Shown here: positions 24,747 through 33,928 of the stretch, in pieces
Layout of the letters: each line of letters begins with the position of its first letter
Numbering within the stretch: the stretch's first letter is position 1
Assembly (NCBI RefSeq): GCF_003863365.1
Contig: NZ_RQXT01000005.1
Location: forward strand, 124,001 to 188,000
Reading direction: 5' to 3'
Length of the DNA: 64,000 nucleotides
DNA from: Mesorhizobium tamadayense
GTDB taxonomy: Bacteria; Pseudomonadota; Alphaproteobacteria; Rhizobiales; Rhizobiaceae
The notes under the pieces: model-generated
What the model was told of the DNA's origin: nothing
Database searches by the model: none
Seen by the model: only the letters and a program-made list of their open reading frames with translations
Position numbers and translations under genes: made by a program

Positions 24747-25139
24747 TCATTCCTTCGGCTCGCGCGGCGTGCCGCCCTGACCGAACTGCGCCGTTAGTCC
24801 CGCCGAACGCAGGACATTGAGTATACCGGCGCCAAAGCCCAGCAACAGGCCGACGATCAGACCCCAAGGCGCGGTTCCCGCCAGGCGGTCGATGATCCAG
24901 CCCAAGCCGACACCAACCACCACCCCGGCGATGAACTCGCTGGACAGCTTCAGTGCCTGACCGTAACTGGTCGCAGCGTTCGCTTCGTCTTTCCCCTCGA
25001 GCCGGTCCGTGCGTCTTGTCGCAAGCGTTGCTTCAAGCTCGCGCCGGCGGCGCTCAAGTTCGTCGTCGCGGATAGCGGCTTCATGCTGTTTGCCACGGCC
25101 GGTTTCTCCGGTTCCGTCTGGCCCTTTTTTGTCGGCCAT
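24747..25139 (-). CDS. atpI: AtpI, ATP synthase F0 assembly protein
   Basis: A 130-residue protein with a charged N-terminal half (DDELERRRRELEATLATRR) and two membrane segments (FIAGVVVGVGLGWIIDRL and WGLIVGLLLGFGAGILNVL), the AtpI/AtpZ layout that helps assemble the c ring or carry Mg2+. The start ATG 25139 begins MADKKGPDG. It is the first gene of the operon, 57 bp downstream of the promoter -10 box. Confidence 0.9.
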   Translation of the reverse strand: MADKKGPDGTGETGRGKQHEAAIRDDELERRRRELEATLATRRTDRLEGKDEANAATSYGQALKLSSEFIAGVVVGVGLGWIIDRLAGTAPWGLIVGLLLGFGAGILNVLRSAGLTAQFGQGGTPREPKE

Positions 25140-25195
25140 CGCAACCCCCTGCCCGGGCAGACTATCACCGTCCGTCCGCTTCTAAAGTCGCCGGC

Positions 25196-25224
25196 AACAT
25201 AGTTAGAGGGTCTGCGCCCGTCAA
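25196..25224 (-). promoter_or_regulatory. Housekeeping promoter of the atp F0 operon
   Basis: On the minus strand TTGACG (25219-25224) and TATGTT (25196-25201) are separated by exactly 17 bp, in front of atpI. The rest of the 309-bp spacer 25140-25448 holds an AT-rich stretch near 25255-25270 and the tandem repeats near the SleB gene end. Confidence 0.72.
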
Positions 25225-25396
25225 GCCACGTGCCGAACTTCGAAGCGGTGTATTTTTCTTTTTTAAATCAAAGACTTACTCAGGTGCGACATCGTGCCCG
25301 TCACGCCCGCGCGAGGACTCGGCGCGAATCCACGCGGCAAGCCGCGCCGATCGGTGCGCGCGGCGAGCGACAAGGAGCGTTGCGGCAGGCGTCGAT

Positions 25397-25462
25397 AAGC
25401 GGCTCAGCTCGAGCGCCTAAGCGGCTCAGATCGAGCCGCCCAAACGGCTCAGCTCCAGCCGC
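25397..25462. repeat. Three tandem ~23-bp repeats at the 3' end of the SleB-like gene
   Basis: AAGCGGCTCAGCTCGAGCGCC, AAGCGGCTCAGATCGAGCCGCC and AACGGCTCAGCTCCAGCCGCC follow each other. The last copy covers the final codons and stop of the gene ending at 25449, so the stop region seems to have been duplicated twice downstream. Confidence 0.7.
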
Positions 25463-26630
25463 CGCCATAGGTGCGGTAGAAGATATGCAGGCCGATCTTG
25501 GTCATGCGCTGCATGGCACGCGCCCAGCCGGGATGGACGTAGTTGGCGTAGTAATGCGTGGAGGATCCGACCTCGGGGATGAATATCTTGCCGGCGGTCA
25601 CCGCCATGGCGACATCCTGGGCGGTCTTGTAGGCGACGGGATCGTTGATGCGCTTCTTCCTGCCGTCGCAGGCGAAGGAGAACTGGCAGCGGTTGAACCA
25701 GTTGTCGTTCTGGTAGACGACGCCGCAGATCGTCTTCGGATAAGTGGGGTTGCGGACGCGATTGAGGATCACCTGCGCCACCGCGGCCTGGCCCCGCACG
25801 GTCTCGCTGCGCGCTTCGAAATATATGCCCTTGGCGAGGCATTCCTGTTCCGGCCTGGAGAAGACGGCCGCCGGCAGCGGGTTCTGCATCCACGCGTGGT
25901 CGCCCTTGCCCATCGGCGGGATGAAGCGGCCGTCGTTCGGATCGTCCTGCAGCAGCGCCTCGAATGGCGAGGCCTTGGCATAGTCGGGCGCCGACTGGGC
26001 ATAGGCGGTGGCGAGGATATCCGGCTTGTCATTGTTGACGAGGGCGACAAGGGCCGCCGGCAAGTCGGGATCGGGCTTCTGGTCCTCGCGGATGTGGAAA
26101 GCCTGGGCGATCTGGATTTCCTTGCCCTTGATGCCGGGCTTGGCGAAAGTGAGCTTCAGGCCGCTGTCCATCGTGGGACGGCGCAGCGAGGAGGTGCGCT
26201 CGAAGATCGAGCCGGCGCTGAAGTTCTTCGGCGGCGCAACGGGCGAGACCTGGACGAGGCGGCCCTTCTTGTCGGCGCGCACGACGCGGTCCTCATCGGG
26301 CGTGGCGCCGGCGACGCTGCCCTTGCCGCGGAAGGCCACCGTGCCGATGCCGGGCAGGTCCACGCCGGAGCCGGAGATCGAGCCCGTGGCGGCCGAATCG
26401 ACGAACGGCATCTCGGCGGCGTGCACCGAGCCGGCGACGGACTTTTCCACATAGGCGTTCCAGCGGTGGTTCGGCGATTCCAGCCCGGACACGAGGCTCG
26501 CCATGTCCTGATAGGCGACGACCGACGGAAAGCCGACCCAAAAGCCGAGTCCCAGAACCAAAGGAGGAAGGAAGGAACGTTTTTTCGCAACGGCGTCGGC
26601 GACGAGCCGCATAAAAACGCGTCGATGCAC
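25449..26630 (-). CDS. Cell wall hydrolase, SleB-like
   Basis: A 393-residue envelope protein with an N-terminal hydrophobic segment (FLPPLVLGLGFWVGFPSVV), a long low-homology middle, and a C-terminal Hydrolase_2 (SleB) domain: CLAKGIYFEARSETVRGQAA, with the catalytic Glu in YFEAR, then VILNRVRNPTYPKTICGVVY and SSTHYYANYVHPGWA. It is expected to be a lytic transglycosylase or amidase acting on peptidoglycan. The start is GTG 26630 with GGAGA 5 bp upstream; ATG 26612 and ATG 26678 are alternatives. Spore-type SleB names come from Bacillus, but the domain is common in rhizobia. Confidence 0.82.
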   Translation of the reverse strand: MHRRVFMRLVADAVAKKRSFLPPLVLGLGFWVGFPSVVAYQDMASLVSGLESPNHRWNAYVEKSVAGSVHAAEMPFVDSAATGSISGSGVDLPGIGTVAFRGKGSVAGATPDEDRVVRADKKGRLVQVSPVAPPKNFSAGSIFERTSSLRRPTMDSGLKLTFAKPGIKGKEIQIAQAFHIREDQKPDPDLPAALVALVNNDKPDILATAYAQSAPDYAKASPFEALLQDDPNDGRFIPPMGKGDHAWMQNPLPAAVFSRPEQECLAKGIYFEARSETVRGQAAVAQVILNRVRNPTYPKTICGVVYQNDNWFNRCQFSFACDGRKKRINDPVAYKTAQDVAMAVTAGKIFIPEVGSSTHYYANYVHPGWARAMQRMTKIGLHIFYRTYGGGWS

Positions 26631-26716
26631 GGAACTCTCCAGATACGCTACTGACCCCGGAGAGCCAAAATGAAGCATTAACCTTGATGGGGGGTTAACG
26701 GCATCGATCGTGTTTT

Positions 26717-26781
26717 TTTCATGTTGAAGGCAAGTTTCATGTTGAAGGCAAGCCGGCTTCCCACCGCTGTGGAAAGCCGGC
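26717..26781. repeat. 18-bp direct repeat plus hairpin after an MFS gene
   Basis: TTTCATGTTGAAGGCAAG occurs twice back to back (26717-26734, 26735-26752). It is followed by an inverted repeat GCCGGCTTCCCAC / GTGGAAAGCCGGC (12 of 13 pairs), which likely ends transcription of the MFS gene on the minus strand. Confidence 0.65.
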
Positions 26782-26787
26782 CAAGAA

Positions 26788-28065
26788 TCAGGCCGCGCGC
26801 AGGAAGATCGGCCATGCGGTCGCCGCGCAGATCGTCGCCGCGAGCCAGACGCCGGGCCATGCAAAGAGAATCAGCAGCCAGGGGATGGCGATCGGCACCA
26901 GGCAGAAGCCTACGAAGACAAGGGTATTGGCGAGGCTGAGCGCGGTGCCGACATGGCCGGCGCCGGCGAGCGTCGCAAGCTCGGTGTAGGCAACGCCATG
27001 CCAGGCCGAGACGGAGATGCCGGCCACGACCACCATGACGGGAACGAGCAGCATCAGCGCCGGCCGCGTGGCCGCCGCGATCACCAGCAGCCAGAGGACC
27101 AGGAAGGCCAGCGCGCTGAGAGCGCTGCAGACTCTCAGGAACGGCCGGCGGTTGCCGTGGCGGTCGGTGAAGCGGCCGCTCCAGACGCGCATCACCATGG
27201 CGCCGGTCTGCACGACGGCAAGGCTGGCGCTGGTCACCCATGTGCCCATGCCGGCGAAATCATGCAGGAAGACCGAGGCGAAGGTGAGCACCGCCACCTG
27301 CGGGAAGCAGAGCAGGCCGATGGCCGTCGATATGCGCCAGACCTCGATGTTGCGCAGCGGTGCCGGACCGCTCGCCGTGGCTGCGGCGTGAGCATCGCCT
27401 TGCGCCGGCGGCTCGTGCAGCCAGCGCCAGGCGAAGAAGGCCGAGAGCGCGGATAGTGCCGCAAGCAGGCCGAAGACCGCGGCAAAGCCCAAGGCCAGGG
27501 CAAGCGAAGGCAGGACGAGCGCGCCGAGCCCGCCGCCGAGCGGCACCGCCGTCTGCCTGACGCTCATGGCAAAGCCGCGCTCGCCTTCACCGAACCAGCC
27601 CATGATCGCGCGGCCGCTTGAGCCGTTGACGCTGCCGCCGAGCAGGCCGGCAACGAGCAGGCTTGCCGAAAGCAGCGTGACGCCGGGAACGGCCAGCTTC
27701 GTCGGCACGACGAGCATGGCCATGACGAGAAGCCATGCCGCCGTGGCGCCGAGCCCGGTCAAGAGCACGCGGCGGTCGCCCCAGCGGTCGGTGAGCACGC
27801 CCCAGGGCAGTTCGCTGAGCGCCACGCCGAGACCAAGCAGACCGAGCGCAAAGCCAAGCGCGGCATTATCGAGATGGTAGCCCTGGCGCATCACCACAGC
27901 GGTAGCCGGTATGCCCGAGAAGGTGGCGGAGAAGCCGGCATTGGCGGCAACGCCTATGCCCAGCACCTTCCAGCGATGGTTGGGTCCGAAGGTCCGGCCG
28001 GCTGGGGAGGCGGCGATATCTCGCCCGGGCGGTTGGCGATCGTTGCGGGTGACGATGGCTGACAT
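26788..28065 (-). CDS. MFS transporter
   Basis: A 425-residue major facilitator with about 12 membrane segments. The loop between segments 2 and 3 has the MFS pattern WGVLTDRWGDRRVLLTG, repeated in the second half as WSGRFTDRHGNRRPF. The substrate is not evident. The start ATG 28065 (MSAIVTRNDRQPPG) has GGGA upstream. It is divergent from the LysR gene at 28181, with 115 bp between, so it is the probable target of that regulator. A hairpin follows its stop. Confidence 0.82.
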   Translation of the reverse strand: MSAIVTRNDRQPPGRDIAASPAGRTFGPNHRWKVLGIGVAANAGFSATFSGIPATAVVMRQGYHLDNAALGFALGLLGLGVALSELPWGVLTDRWGDRRVLLTGLGATAAWLLVMAMLVVPTKLAVPGVTLLSASLLVAGLLGGSVNGSSGRAIMGWFGEGERGFAMSVRQTAVPLGGGLGALVLPSLALALGFAAVFGLLAALSALSAFFAWRWLHEPPAQGDAHAAATASGPAPLRNIEVWRISTAIGLLCFPQVAVLTFASVFLHDFAGMGTWVTSASLAVVQTGAMVMRVWSGRFTDRHGNRRPFLRVCSALSALAFLVLWLLVIAAATRPALMLLVPVMVVVAGISVSAWHGVAYTELATLAGAGHVGTALSLANTLVFVGFCLVPIAIPWLLILFAWPGVWLAATICAATAWPIFLRAA

Positions 28066-28136
28066 GATTCCATTCCCGTTGCGCCGGTCGACCGGCTTGA
28101 CGGGACGGATGTAGCGCCATAGCGTCATCCATAAAA

Positions 28137-28164
28137 TCAGGAAGTTTTTGATCGATAATCCTGA
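28137..28164. promoter_or_regulatory. Candidate LysR operator
   Basis: In the spacer between the divergent MFS and LysR genes TCAGGA (28137-28142) and TCCTGA (28159-28164) form an inverted repeat around an AT-rich centre, 17 bp before the regulator's ATG. It suits a LysR dimer but is not proven. Confidence 0.4.
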
Positions 28165-28180
28165 AAATAAGGACTCTCCC

Positions 28181-29101
28181 ATGCGACGCGTCACATTCAA
28201 CCTCGACGCCCTCCGGACCTTCGTCACCGGCATGGAGTTGGGCAGCTTTGCCAGGGCGGCGGAAAGGCTCGGCCGCTCGACCTCCGCCGTCAGCGCGCAG
28301 CTGAAGAAGCTGGAAGAGCAGGCGGCGACGCCGATCTTCCGCAAGGCGGGGCGCGGGCTGGCGCTCACCGAGGCCGGCGAGACCATGCTCGGCTATGCGC
28401 GCCGGCTGATCGAGCTCAACGACGAGGCGTCATCCGCCATCAGGGACGTCGAGCTGGAAGGCTGGGTGCGGCTCGGCCTGCAGGAGGATTTCGGCGAAGC
28501 CGTGCTGCCGGAAGTGCTCGGCCGCTTCGCCCGCGCCCATCCCAGGGTTCGGATCGAAGCGCGGATCGGACGCAGCCACGAGCTTGCCGAGCGCATTCTC
28601 TCAGGCAGCCTCGACATCGCGCTCGCCTGGCACGACGGCACGACGCTGCCCTACAGCCGGCATGTCGCCGACGTGCAGGCGCGCTGGATCGGCCCGGCGA
28701 AACCGGTCGCGGCAGGCCCTCGCGACGGCGAAGCGCTGCCGCTGGTGGTGTTCGAGGCGCCCTGCCTGCTGCGCACCGTGGCGACCGAAACGCTCGACCA
28801 GGCCGGCCTCGCCTGGCGCATGGCCTTCTCCAGCCCCAGCCTTGGCGGCATCTGGGCAGCGGTCGCGGCCGGCCTTGGCCTGACGATCCGCACCGATATC
28901 GGCCTGCCCGCCAATGTCAGGGCGATCGCGCCCGGAGCGCTCGGGCTGCCGGCCCTGCCGAAGATGGCGCTGCATCTGCACCGGAGGGATGCTGAGCTTG
29001 ACCCGGTGGCGGCGCGGCTGGCGGACATCCTGCTGCAGGCGGCGATGGAGGCGCTGCCGGAGGGTGCTGAGATGAAGGAGAAGCTGCTAAGCGCCGCGTG
29101 A
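28181..29101 (+). CDS. LysR-family transcriptional regulator
   Basis: A 306-residue regulator with an N-terminal winged helix (NLDALRTFVTGMELGSFARA, then LGRSTSAVSAQLKKLEEQ) and a C-terminal periplasmic-binding-like effector domain (IALAWHDGTTLPYSRHV, GIWAAVAAGLGLTIRTD). ATG 28181 has AAGGA 8 bp upstream. It faces away from the MFS gene and probably controls it in response to that transporter's substrate. A fragment of an intergenic repeat follows the gene. Confidence 0.88.
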   Translation: MRRVTFNLDALRTFVTGMELGSFARAAERLGRSTSAVSAQLKKLEEQAATPIFRKAGRGLALTEAGETMLGYARRLIELNDEASSAIRDVELEGWVRLGLQEDFGEAVLPEVLGRFARAHPRVRIEARIGRSHELAERILSGSLDIALAWHDGTTLPYSRHVADVQARWIGPAKPVAAGPRDGEALPLVVFEAPCLLRTVATETLDQAGLAWRMAFSSPSLGGIWAAVAAGLGLTIRTDIGLPANVRAIAPGALGLPALPKMALHLHRRDAELDPVAARLADILLQAAMEALPEGAEMKEKLLSAA

Positions 29102-29125
29102 ACATCTTGGCGGTAGCCTATCGAC

Positions 29126-29175
29126 TTCGTCCCTGGGCGGAGCAGGAGCGAAGCGACGCGGCGTAGACCATAGGA
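29126..29175. repeat. Partial copy of the 38151-38300 mosaic repeat
   Basis: GGCGGAGCAGGAGCGAAGCG and CGTAGACCATAGGAT match the reverse complement of 38255-38295. Only this end of the element is present, in the 103-bp gap between the LysR gene and der. Confidence 0.65.
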
Positions 29176-29204
29176 TGACTGGACGAGTGTTGCCGCCCCA
29201 GATC

Positions 29205-30635
29205 TCAGCGCTTCTTCGCCCTGCCGGCGAAAGGATTTTCCGAAGTGCGCAGCGCGATGCGGATCGGCACGCCGGGCATGTCGAAGGCCTCGCGCAGGCT
29301 ATTCGACAGGTAGCGGACATAGGATTGCGGCATCGCGTCCGGGCGCGAGCACGAGACGACGAAGCCCGGCGGGCGGGTCTTGGCCTGCGTCACATATTTG
29401 ATCTTCAGCCGGCGGCCGGCGACGGCGGGCGGCGGATGATGCGCGAGGATCCCTTCCAGCCAACGGTTGAGCTTGCCGGTCGAGACGCGGCTGTTCCAGA
29501 CCTTGTGCGTCTTGATGACGGCTTCCATCAGCCGGTCGAGGCCGCGCCCGGTCTCGGCCGAGACCGTCACCGCCTGGATGCCGCGCACCTGGGGAAGAAG
29601 CCGCTCGGTCTTCTCGCGCAGCTCGGCAAGAAGCTCCTGCGGGTTGTCGATCAGGTCCCACTTGTTGAAGGCTATCACCGGCGCGCGGCCCTCGCGGATG
29701 ATGAGGTCTGCGAGCTGCAGATCCTGCTTCTCGAAGGGGATGGTGGCGTCGAGCATGATGATGACGATCTCGGCGAAGCGGATGGCGCGCAGGCCGTCCT
29801 GCACCGAGAGCTTTTCGAGCTTTTCCTGGACCTTGGCCTTACGCCGCATGCCGGCCGTGTCGAAGAGTTTTATCCGCCGGCCGCGCCAGTCCCAGTCGAC
29901 CGAGATGGAATCGCGGGTGATACCGGCCTCCGGGCCGGTCAGCAACCGCTCCTCGCCGATCAGCGCGTTGATCAGTGTCGACTTGCCGGCATTGGGACGA
30001 CCGACGACGGCGATGCGCAGCGGCTTGGTGTCGTCATAGGCGGGTTCGGCATCCGGATCGGCGACGTCCTCGCCGATCAGCACCTCGCTGGCGGCGATCT
30101 CGTCGCCCGCCTCGTCCTCGTCCTCGCCGAAGGCGCGCTCTTCGCCGAGCGCCGCAATCACCGCGTCGCGCAGGTCGGGCAGGCCCTGGCCATGCTCGGC
30201 CGAGACCGGGATCGGCTCGCCGAGACCAAGCTCCCAGGCCTCCAGCATGCCGCCCTGGGCGCCCCGCGCCTCGGCCTTGTTGGCGACCAGCACCACCGGC
30301 TTACCGGATTTGCGCACCACGTCAGCGAAGGTGCGATCGTCGGGCATCAGGCCGGACTTGGCGTCGACGGTGAAGAAGATCAGATCGGCCTCGCGGATGG
30401 CGATCTCGGTCTGCTGGCGCATGCGGCCCGGCAGCGTCGTGGCCGCCGCGTCCTCGAAGCCGGCGGTGTCGATGACGTCGAAGTGCAGGTCGTAGAGCTT
30501 GGCGGCGTGCACGCGACGGTCGCGCGTCACACCCGGCGTGTCGTCGACAAGCGCCAGCTTCCTTCCCACCAGCCGATTGAAAAGAGTAGATTTGCCGACG
30601 TTGGGCCGGCCGATGATGGCGACTTTAAAACCCAT
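29205..30635 (-). CDS. der: GTPase Der (EngA)
   Basis: A 476-residue ribosome-assembly GTPase with two G domains in tandem and a C-terminal KH-like domain. G domain 1: [33 protein letters not shown] domain 2: [35 protein letters not shown]. The acidic linker ([12 protein letters not shown]) between them is usual in alphaproteobacteria. It acts in 50S subunit maturation. ATG 30635 ([12 protein letters not shown]) is the standard start. It follows the YfgM-like gene by 6 bp on the same strand, a common rhizobial pair. Confidence 0.96.
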   Translation of the reverse strand: MGFKVAIIGRPNVGKSTLFNRLVGRKLALVDDTPGVTRDRRVHAAKLYDLHFDVIDTAGFEDAAATTLPGRMRQQTEIAIREADLIFFTVDAKSGLMPDDRTFADVVRKSGKPVVLVANKAEARGAQGGMLEAWELGLGEPIPVSAEHGQGLPDLRDAVIAALGEERAFGEDEDEAGDEIAASEVLIGEDVADPDAEPAYDDTKPLRIAVVGRPNAGKSTLINALIGEERLLTGPEAGITRDSISVDWDWRGRRIKLFDTAGMRRKAKVQEKLEKLSVQDGLRAIRFAEIVIIMLDATIPFEKQDLQLADLIIREGRAPVIAFNKWDLIDNPQELLAELREKTERLLPQVRGIQAVTVSAETGRGLDRLMEAVIKTHKVWNSRVSTGKLNRWLEGILAHHPPPAVAGRRLKIKYVTQAKTRPPGFVVSCSRPDAMPQSYVRYLSNSLREAFDMPGVPIRIALRTSENPFAGRAKKR

Positions 30636-30641
30636 CCGAGG

Positions 30642-31307
30642 TCACGATGCGTTGCCCGACCCACGGATCAGTTCGGACATCAACGTCGCCCGCTGGCGCG
30701 CGTTGCGCGGGGCGCCGTCATCCGAAGCGATCTGGTCGAATAGTTTGAGCGCGTCCGCCGACTTGCCTTCCTTCCAGGCGGCAAGGCCGAGCGCCTCGCG
30801 CGCCGAGCTGCGCAGCGGGTTGGTGTCGGCGGTGAGCGCCTCGACCCGGCTGGAGACATCGGCAAACGAGCCGTGGTCGACCAGCAGCAGCGCCGCCCTC
30901 AGCCGCGCCATATCGCGGATGCCGGCGGGAATGGCGCTGTCGGCGGCGACCTCGTCGAAATCCTTGACGGCGGCATCGACGTCGCCCTTGTCGGCCTTGA
31001 CGGTCGCGGCGCGCATGCGGGCGAGCAGCGGATAGGCGCCGTAGCCATCCTTTCCCAGCTGATCGAGAGCGGCGATCGCCTCGTCGTTCTTGCCGTCATT
31101 GGCGAGCTTCAGCGCCTGCGAGAAGGCGTCGCCCGAACGGTTTGCGCGGGTCTCGTCCCAGTAGCGGTAGCCAACGAAGGCGGCGGTGCCGACCACCACA
31201 AGGATGGCCAGGCCAAGCAGGGCCGGACCAAAGCGATCCCACAGCGCCTGCGCCTGCTCGCGACGAATCTCTTCGTTCACTTCGCGGATAAAACTGTCGT
31301 CCGACAT
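30642..31307 (-). CDS. YfgM-like membrane-anchored tetratricopeptide protein
   Basis: A 221-residue protein with a charged cytosolic N-terminus (SDDSFIREVNEEIRREQA), one membrane segment (ALLGLAILVVVGTAAFVGYRYW) and a periplasmic TPR-like domain (DEAIAALDQLGKDGYGAYP, REALGLAAWKEGKSADAL). This is the layout of YfgM, an ancillary subunit of the Sec translocon and chaperone network. ATG 31307 is chosen over the adjacent TTG 31310; no good Shine-Dalgarno is seen. It lies directly upstream of der. Confidence 0.82.
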   Translation of the reverse strand: MSDDSFIREVNEEIRREQAQALWDRFGPALLGLAILVVVGTAAFVGYRYWDETRANRSGDAFSQALKLANDGKNDEAIAALDQLGKDGYGAYPLLARMRAATVKADKGDVDAAVKDFDEVAADSAIPAGIRDMARLRAALLLVDHGSFADVSSRVEALTADTNPLRSSAREALGLAAWKEGKSADALKLFDQIASDDGAPRNARQRATLMSELIRGSGNAS

Positions 31308-31507
31308 CAATCAAAAACCATTGCGGCCCAGGACGGGGCGCTTCTTGAGCCCGCGTTTTAGCGAAATTTTAGCCGCATGGAAGGGGTGCTGCCGGAAAAT
31401 CGGAGGGACAAGCTGAAGCGGCTCCAAGACTGCCCGGAACGCATCGATGCCACATTTGGGCGATAGCCGGCTTCCCGACACCCCGAAAGATTCCCGAAAA
31501 GTTGCCA

Positions 31508-32521
31508 ATGCCACCTTTGTTCCGTGTCCTTGCGTTCGGTCTCGCGTCGCTTGCCTCCGTTGCCGCCGCCTTCGCCGATCCGCCCAAGCCGCTTGAGCCC
31601 GTCGCGGCGAAGCCAAAGCAGATCGTGCTTATCTCCTTCGACAGCGCGCGCGAGATCTCGCAATGGGAGCGCAGCCGCGCGCTGGCGAAACGCACCGGCG
31701 CGCATTTCACTTATTTTCTCTCATGCGTCTTCCTGCTCTCGCCGGATACACGCAGCGAGTACACGGCACCCGGCAAGGGCGCCGGCAAATCGAATATCGG
31801 CTTTGCCGCCTCCAGGCAGGAGGTGGCGGACCGGCTGGAACAGATCCGGCTCGCGGCCGCGGAAGGCCACGACATCGGCAGCCATGCCTGCGGCCATTTC
31901 GACGGCAAGGACTGGAGCAAGGCCGACTGGCTGGCCGAATTCTCCGCGTTCCGGCGCATCCTTGAGAATGCCTACGCGCTCAACGGCATTTCGCCCGAGC
32001 CGGCTGGCTGGCGCGATTTCGCACGCCATGCCGTGAACGGTTTTCGCGCGCCGTACCTCTCGACCGACAAGGCGCTTTACGAAGCGCTGCCCGCGGCCGG
32101 CTTCGAGTACGACGCTAGCGGGGTTTCGCCAGGCCCTGCCCTGCCGCCGACCAAGAACGGCGTCATGCGCTTTGCGCTGCCGCTGATTCCGGAAGGGCCG
32201 AAAGCCAAGCCGGTGGTCGCCATGGACTACAATCTCTATGTCCGCCATTCGGGCGGCTTCGAGAAGCCGTCGCAGGCAGGCGAGTTCGCCGACCGCGCCT
32301 ACCGGGCGTTCCGCGGCGCTTTCGATGCGCAATACAACGGCAAGCGACTGCCGCTCGAGCTCGGCTTCCACTTCACGCAAATGAACAACGGCGCCTATTG
32401 GGACGCGCTGGAGCGCTTTGCCAGCGATATCTGCGTCCTGCAGCAGGTCGAGTGCATCAGCTTCCGCGATTATGTCGCGCGCCTGCGCTCTGATCAAAAA
32501 CAGGCTGTGGTGGGCGGCTGA
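31508..32521 (+). CDS. Secreted polysaccharide deacetylase-like protein
   Basis: A 337-residue protein with a signal peptide (FRVLAFGLASLASVAAAFA) and a NodB-homology-like fold. The early VLISFDSA carries a candidate catalytic Asp, and GHDIGSHACGHFDGKDWS gives the His-x3-His metal site. It probably acts on a periplasmic or extracellular sugar polymer; the substrate is unknown. The start is ATG 31508, with a weak Shine-Dalgarno. Its stop codon forms the loop of the terminator shared with bacA. Confidence 0.8.
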   Translation: MPPLFRVLAFGLASLASVAAAFADPPKPLEPVAAKPKQIVLISFDSAREISQWERSRALAKRTGAHFTYFLSCVFLLSPDTRSEYTAPGKGAGKSNIGFAASRQEVADRLEQIRLAAAEGHDIGSHACGHFDGKDWSKADWLAEFSAFRRILENAYALNGISPEPAGWRDFARHAVNGFRAPYLSTDKALYEALPAAGFEYDASGVSPGPALPPTKNGVMRFALPLIPEGPKAKPVVAMDYNLYVRHSGGFEKPSQAGEFADRAYRAFRGAFDAQYNGKRLPLELGFHFTQMNNGAYWDALERFASDICVLQQVECISFRDYVARLRSDQKQAVVGG

Positions 32522-32534
32522 GCCGCCCACTTTT
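32510..32534. terminator. Terminator overlapping the deacetylase stop codon
   Basis: A 9-bp stem GTGGGCGGC / GCCGCCCAC whose 3-nt loop is the TGA stop codon, followed by TTTT. It lies between convergent genes. Confidence 0.8.
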
Positions 32535-32545
32535 CTCCGACAACA

Positions 32546-33808
32546 TCAGGCCGGATCGAATTCCTTCGCCTGGCGCTCGATGAAACGGCGGTCGATGTCC
32601 GGCAGCGGTTCGCCTTTGATCGTGGCTTCGAACGCGCGCAGGCGCTTGTGGACCGACAGAAGTTCGACAATCGTCGACCAGGAATTGACGAGATACTGGA
32701 ACGAACTCGTCACTTGCGAGAACGCCGAACTGATCTGGTTGATGAGACCCAGCGTTAACGTTCCGGCGATCATCGAAGGAACCATCAGGAAGTAGGGGAA
32801 GACAGTATTGGTCTGCAAATAAAGATAGCGGACCACGTTGAAATAGACATAATGGAAATAGAGTCGGAAGTAATTATGACGCACGTTTTCAAACAATTCG
32901 GAAACAGTCGCCGGCTGTGCCCGGGACGGATCGTCCTCACCATAAACGAGTTCCTTGCGGTAGGCGGCCTCTACGCGCTGGTTGCGGAATTGCAAACCGG
33001 GAAGCTTTATACCTGCGGCGGCGATGCATACGGTGCCGAAGATTGCCCAGAAGATCGCAGCCAGAACAAGCGGCTGCGGAACCTGTCCGACGAATGGCAA
33101 CACCGTGATGTGCTTGGAGTAGCCGAGCAGAATCGGCATGAAGGCGATTAGCGTCATTATGGAATCGACGAAGCTCGTGCCGAGATCTTCCATGATCCGG
33201 GAGAACCGCATCGTGTCCTCCTGCACGCGCTGGGCAGCGCCCTCGATCTGGCGCAGTCTAGGCCAATGCGACATGTAGTAATTGTTCATTGCGGTGCGCC
33301 AACGAAACACCCAGTGGCTGACAAAGAAGTTCGTCAAAACCAGCACGGTAACGGCCACGAGTGCGATACCTAGGAAGGTTATTATCTGCGCGTAAAGATC
33401 ACTTTCTGTCGCCTGAACGCTTTTGCTCACGATGCCCTGAATCAGATCCCAAAACGGCCCATACCAGGCATTGATCGCGACGCTTACCTGCACTTGGAAA
33501 TAGGTTGTAAACAGGATCAGAGAACTGCCAAGAATCGACCAGCGAGCCCACGGGTGCGGGGAATACACATGCCAGAAGGCGTGAAAGGCCAGCACCCCAA
33601 GCGCAAAATAGATGTAGAACCAAAGGAATGGAGCCGACCAGAACACCGAAACGCCGATGATGGGCGGCGCTTCAGCAGCGGCGGGAGGCAATCCGATGAA
33701 GGCGCCAAGCTGCGCGCCGCCCAGAAACCATACGGCCACCATGACCGCACTCCATAAGACCGCCGAGGTGAAAAACAGCTTCGGCTGCGGGAAGAAGGAT
33801 ACGAACAC
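32546..33808 (-). CDS. bacA: Peptide transporter BacA/SbmA
   Basis: A 420-residue inner-membrane protein that uses the proton gradient to import peptides; in legume symbionts BacA protects bacteroids from plant NCR peptides. It shows the SbmA/BacA landmarks FFPQPKLFF at the start, [50 protein letters not shown] and [20 protein letters not shown]. The start is GTG 33808 with no clear Shine-Dalgarno. It is full-length and lacks the C-terminal ATPase of BclA-type proteins. The gene is visibly poorer in GC than its neighbours (about 40% in 32821-32880). Confidence 0.93.
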   Translation of the reverse strand: MFVSFFPQPKLFFTSAVLWSAVMVAVWFLGGAQLGAFIGLPPAAAEAPPIIGVSVFWSAPFLWFYIYFALGVLAFHAFWHVYSPHPWARWSILGSSLILFTTYFQVQVSVAINAWYGPFWDLIQGIVSKSVQATESDLYAQIITFLGIALVAVTVLVLTNFFVSHWVFRWRTAMNNYYMSHWPRLRQIEGAAQRVQEDTMRFSRIMEDLGTSFVDSIMTLIAFMPILLGYSKHITVLPFVGQVPQPLVLAAIFWAIFGTVCIAAAGIKLPGLQFRNQRVEAAYRKELVYGEDDPSRAQPATVSELFENVRHNYFRLYFHYVYFNVVRYLYLQTNTVFPYFLMVPSMIAGTLTLGLINQISSAFSQVTSSFQYLVNSWSTIVELLSVHKRLRAFEATIKGEPLPDIDRRFIERQAKEFDPA

Positions 33809-33928
33809 TGTGACGGGTTTCCTCGGTCTGACCGCAAATCAGCGGCGTTGCTGTTCGGCAGGCATAAGCTCACACATTAGTTGGAAAGAAAATGCCTGCC
33901 CGCTGCCCGGTACCGAGCAAAACCATAA

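Noticed and set aside
25230..25448. A plus-strand coding region running from about 25230
   Set aside because: The frame continues antisense through the SleB-like gene; the region holds the atp promoter and tandem repeats instead.
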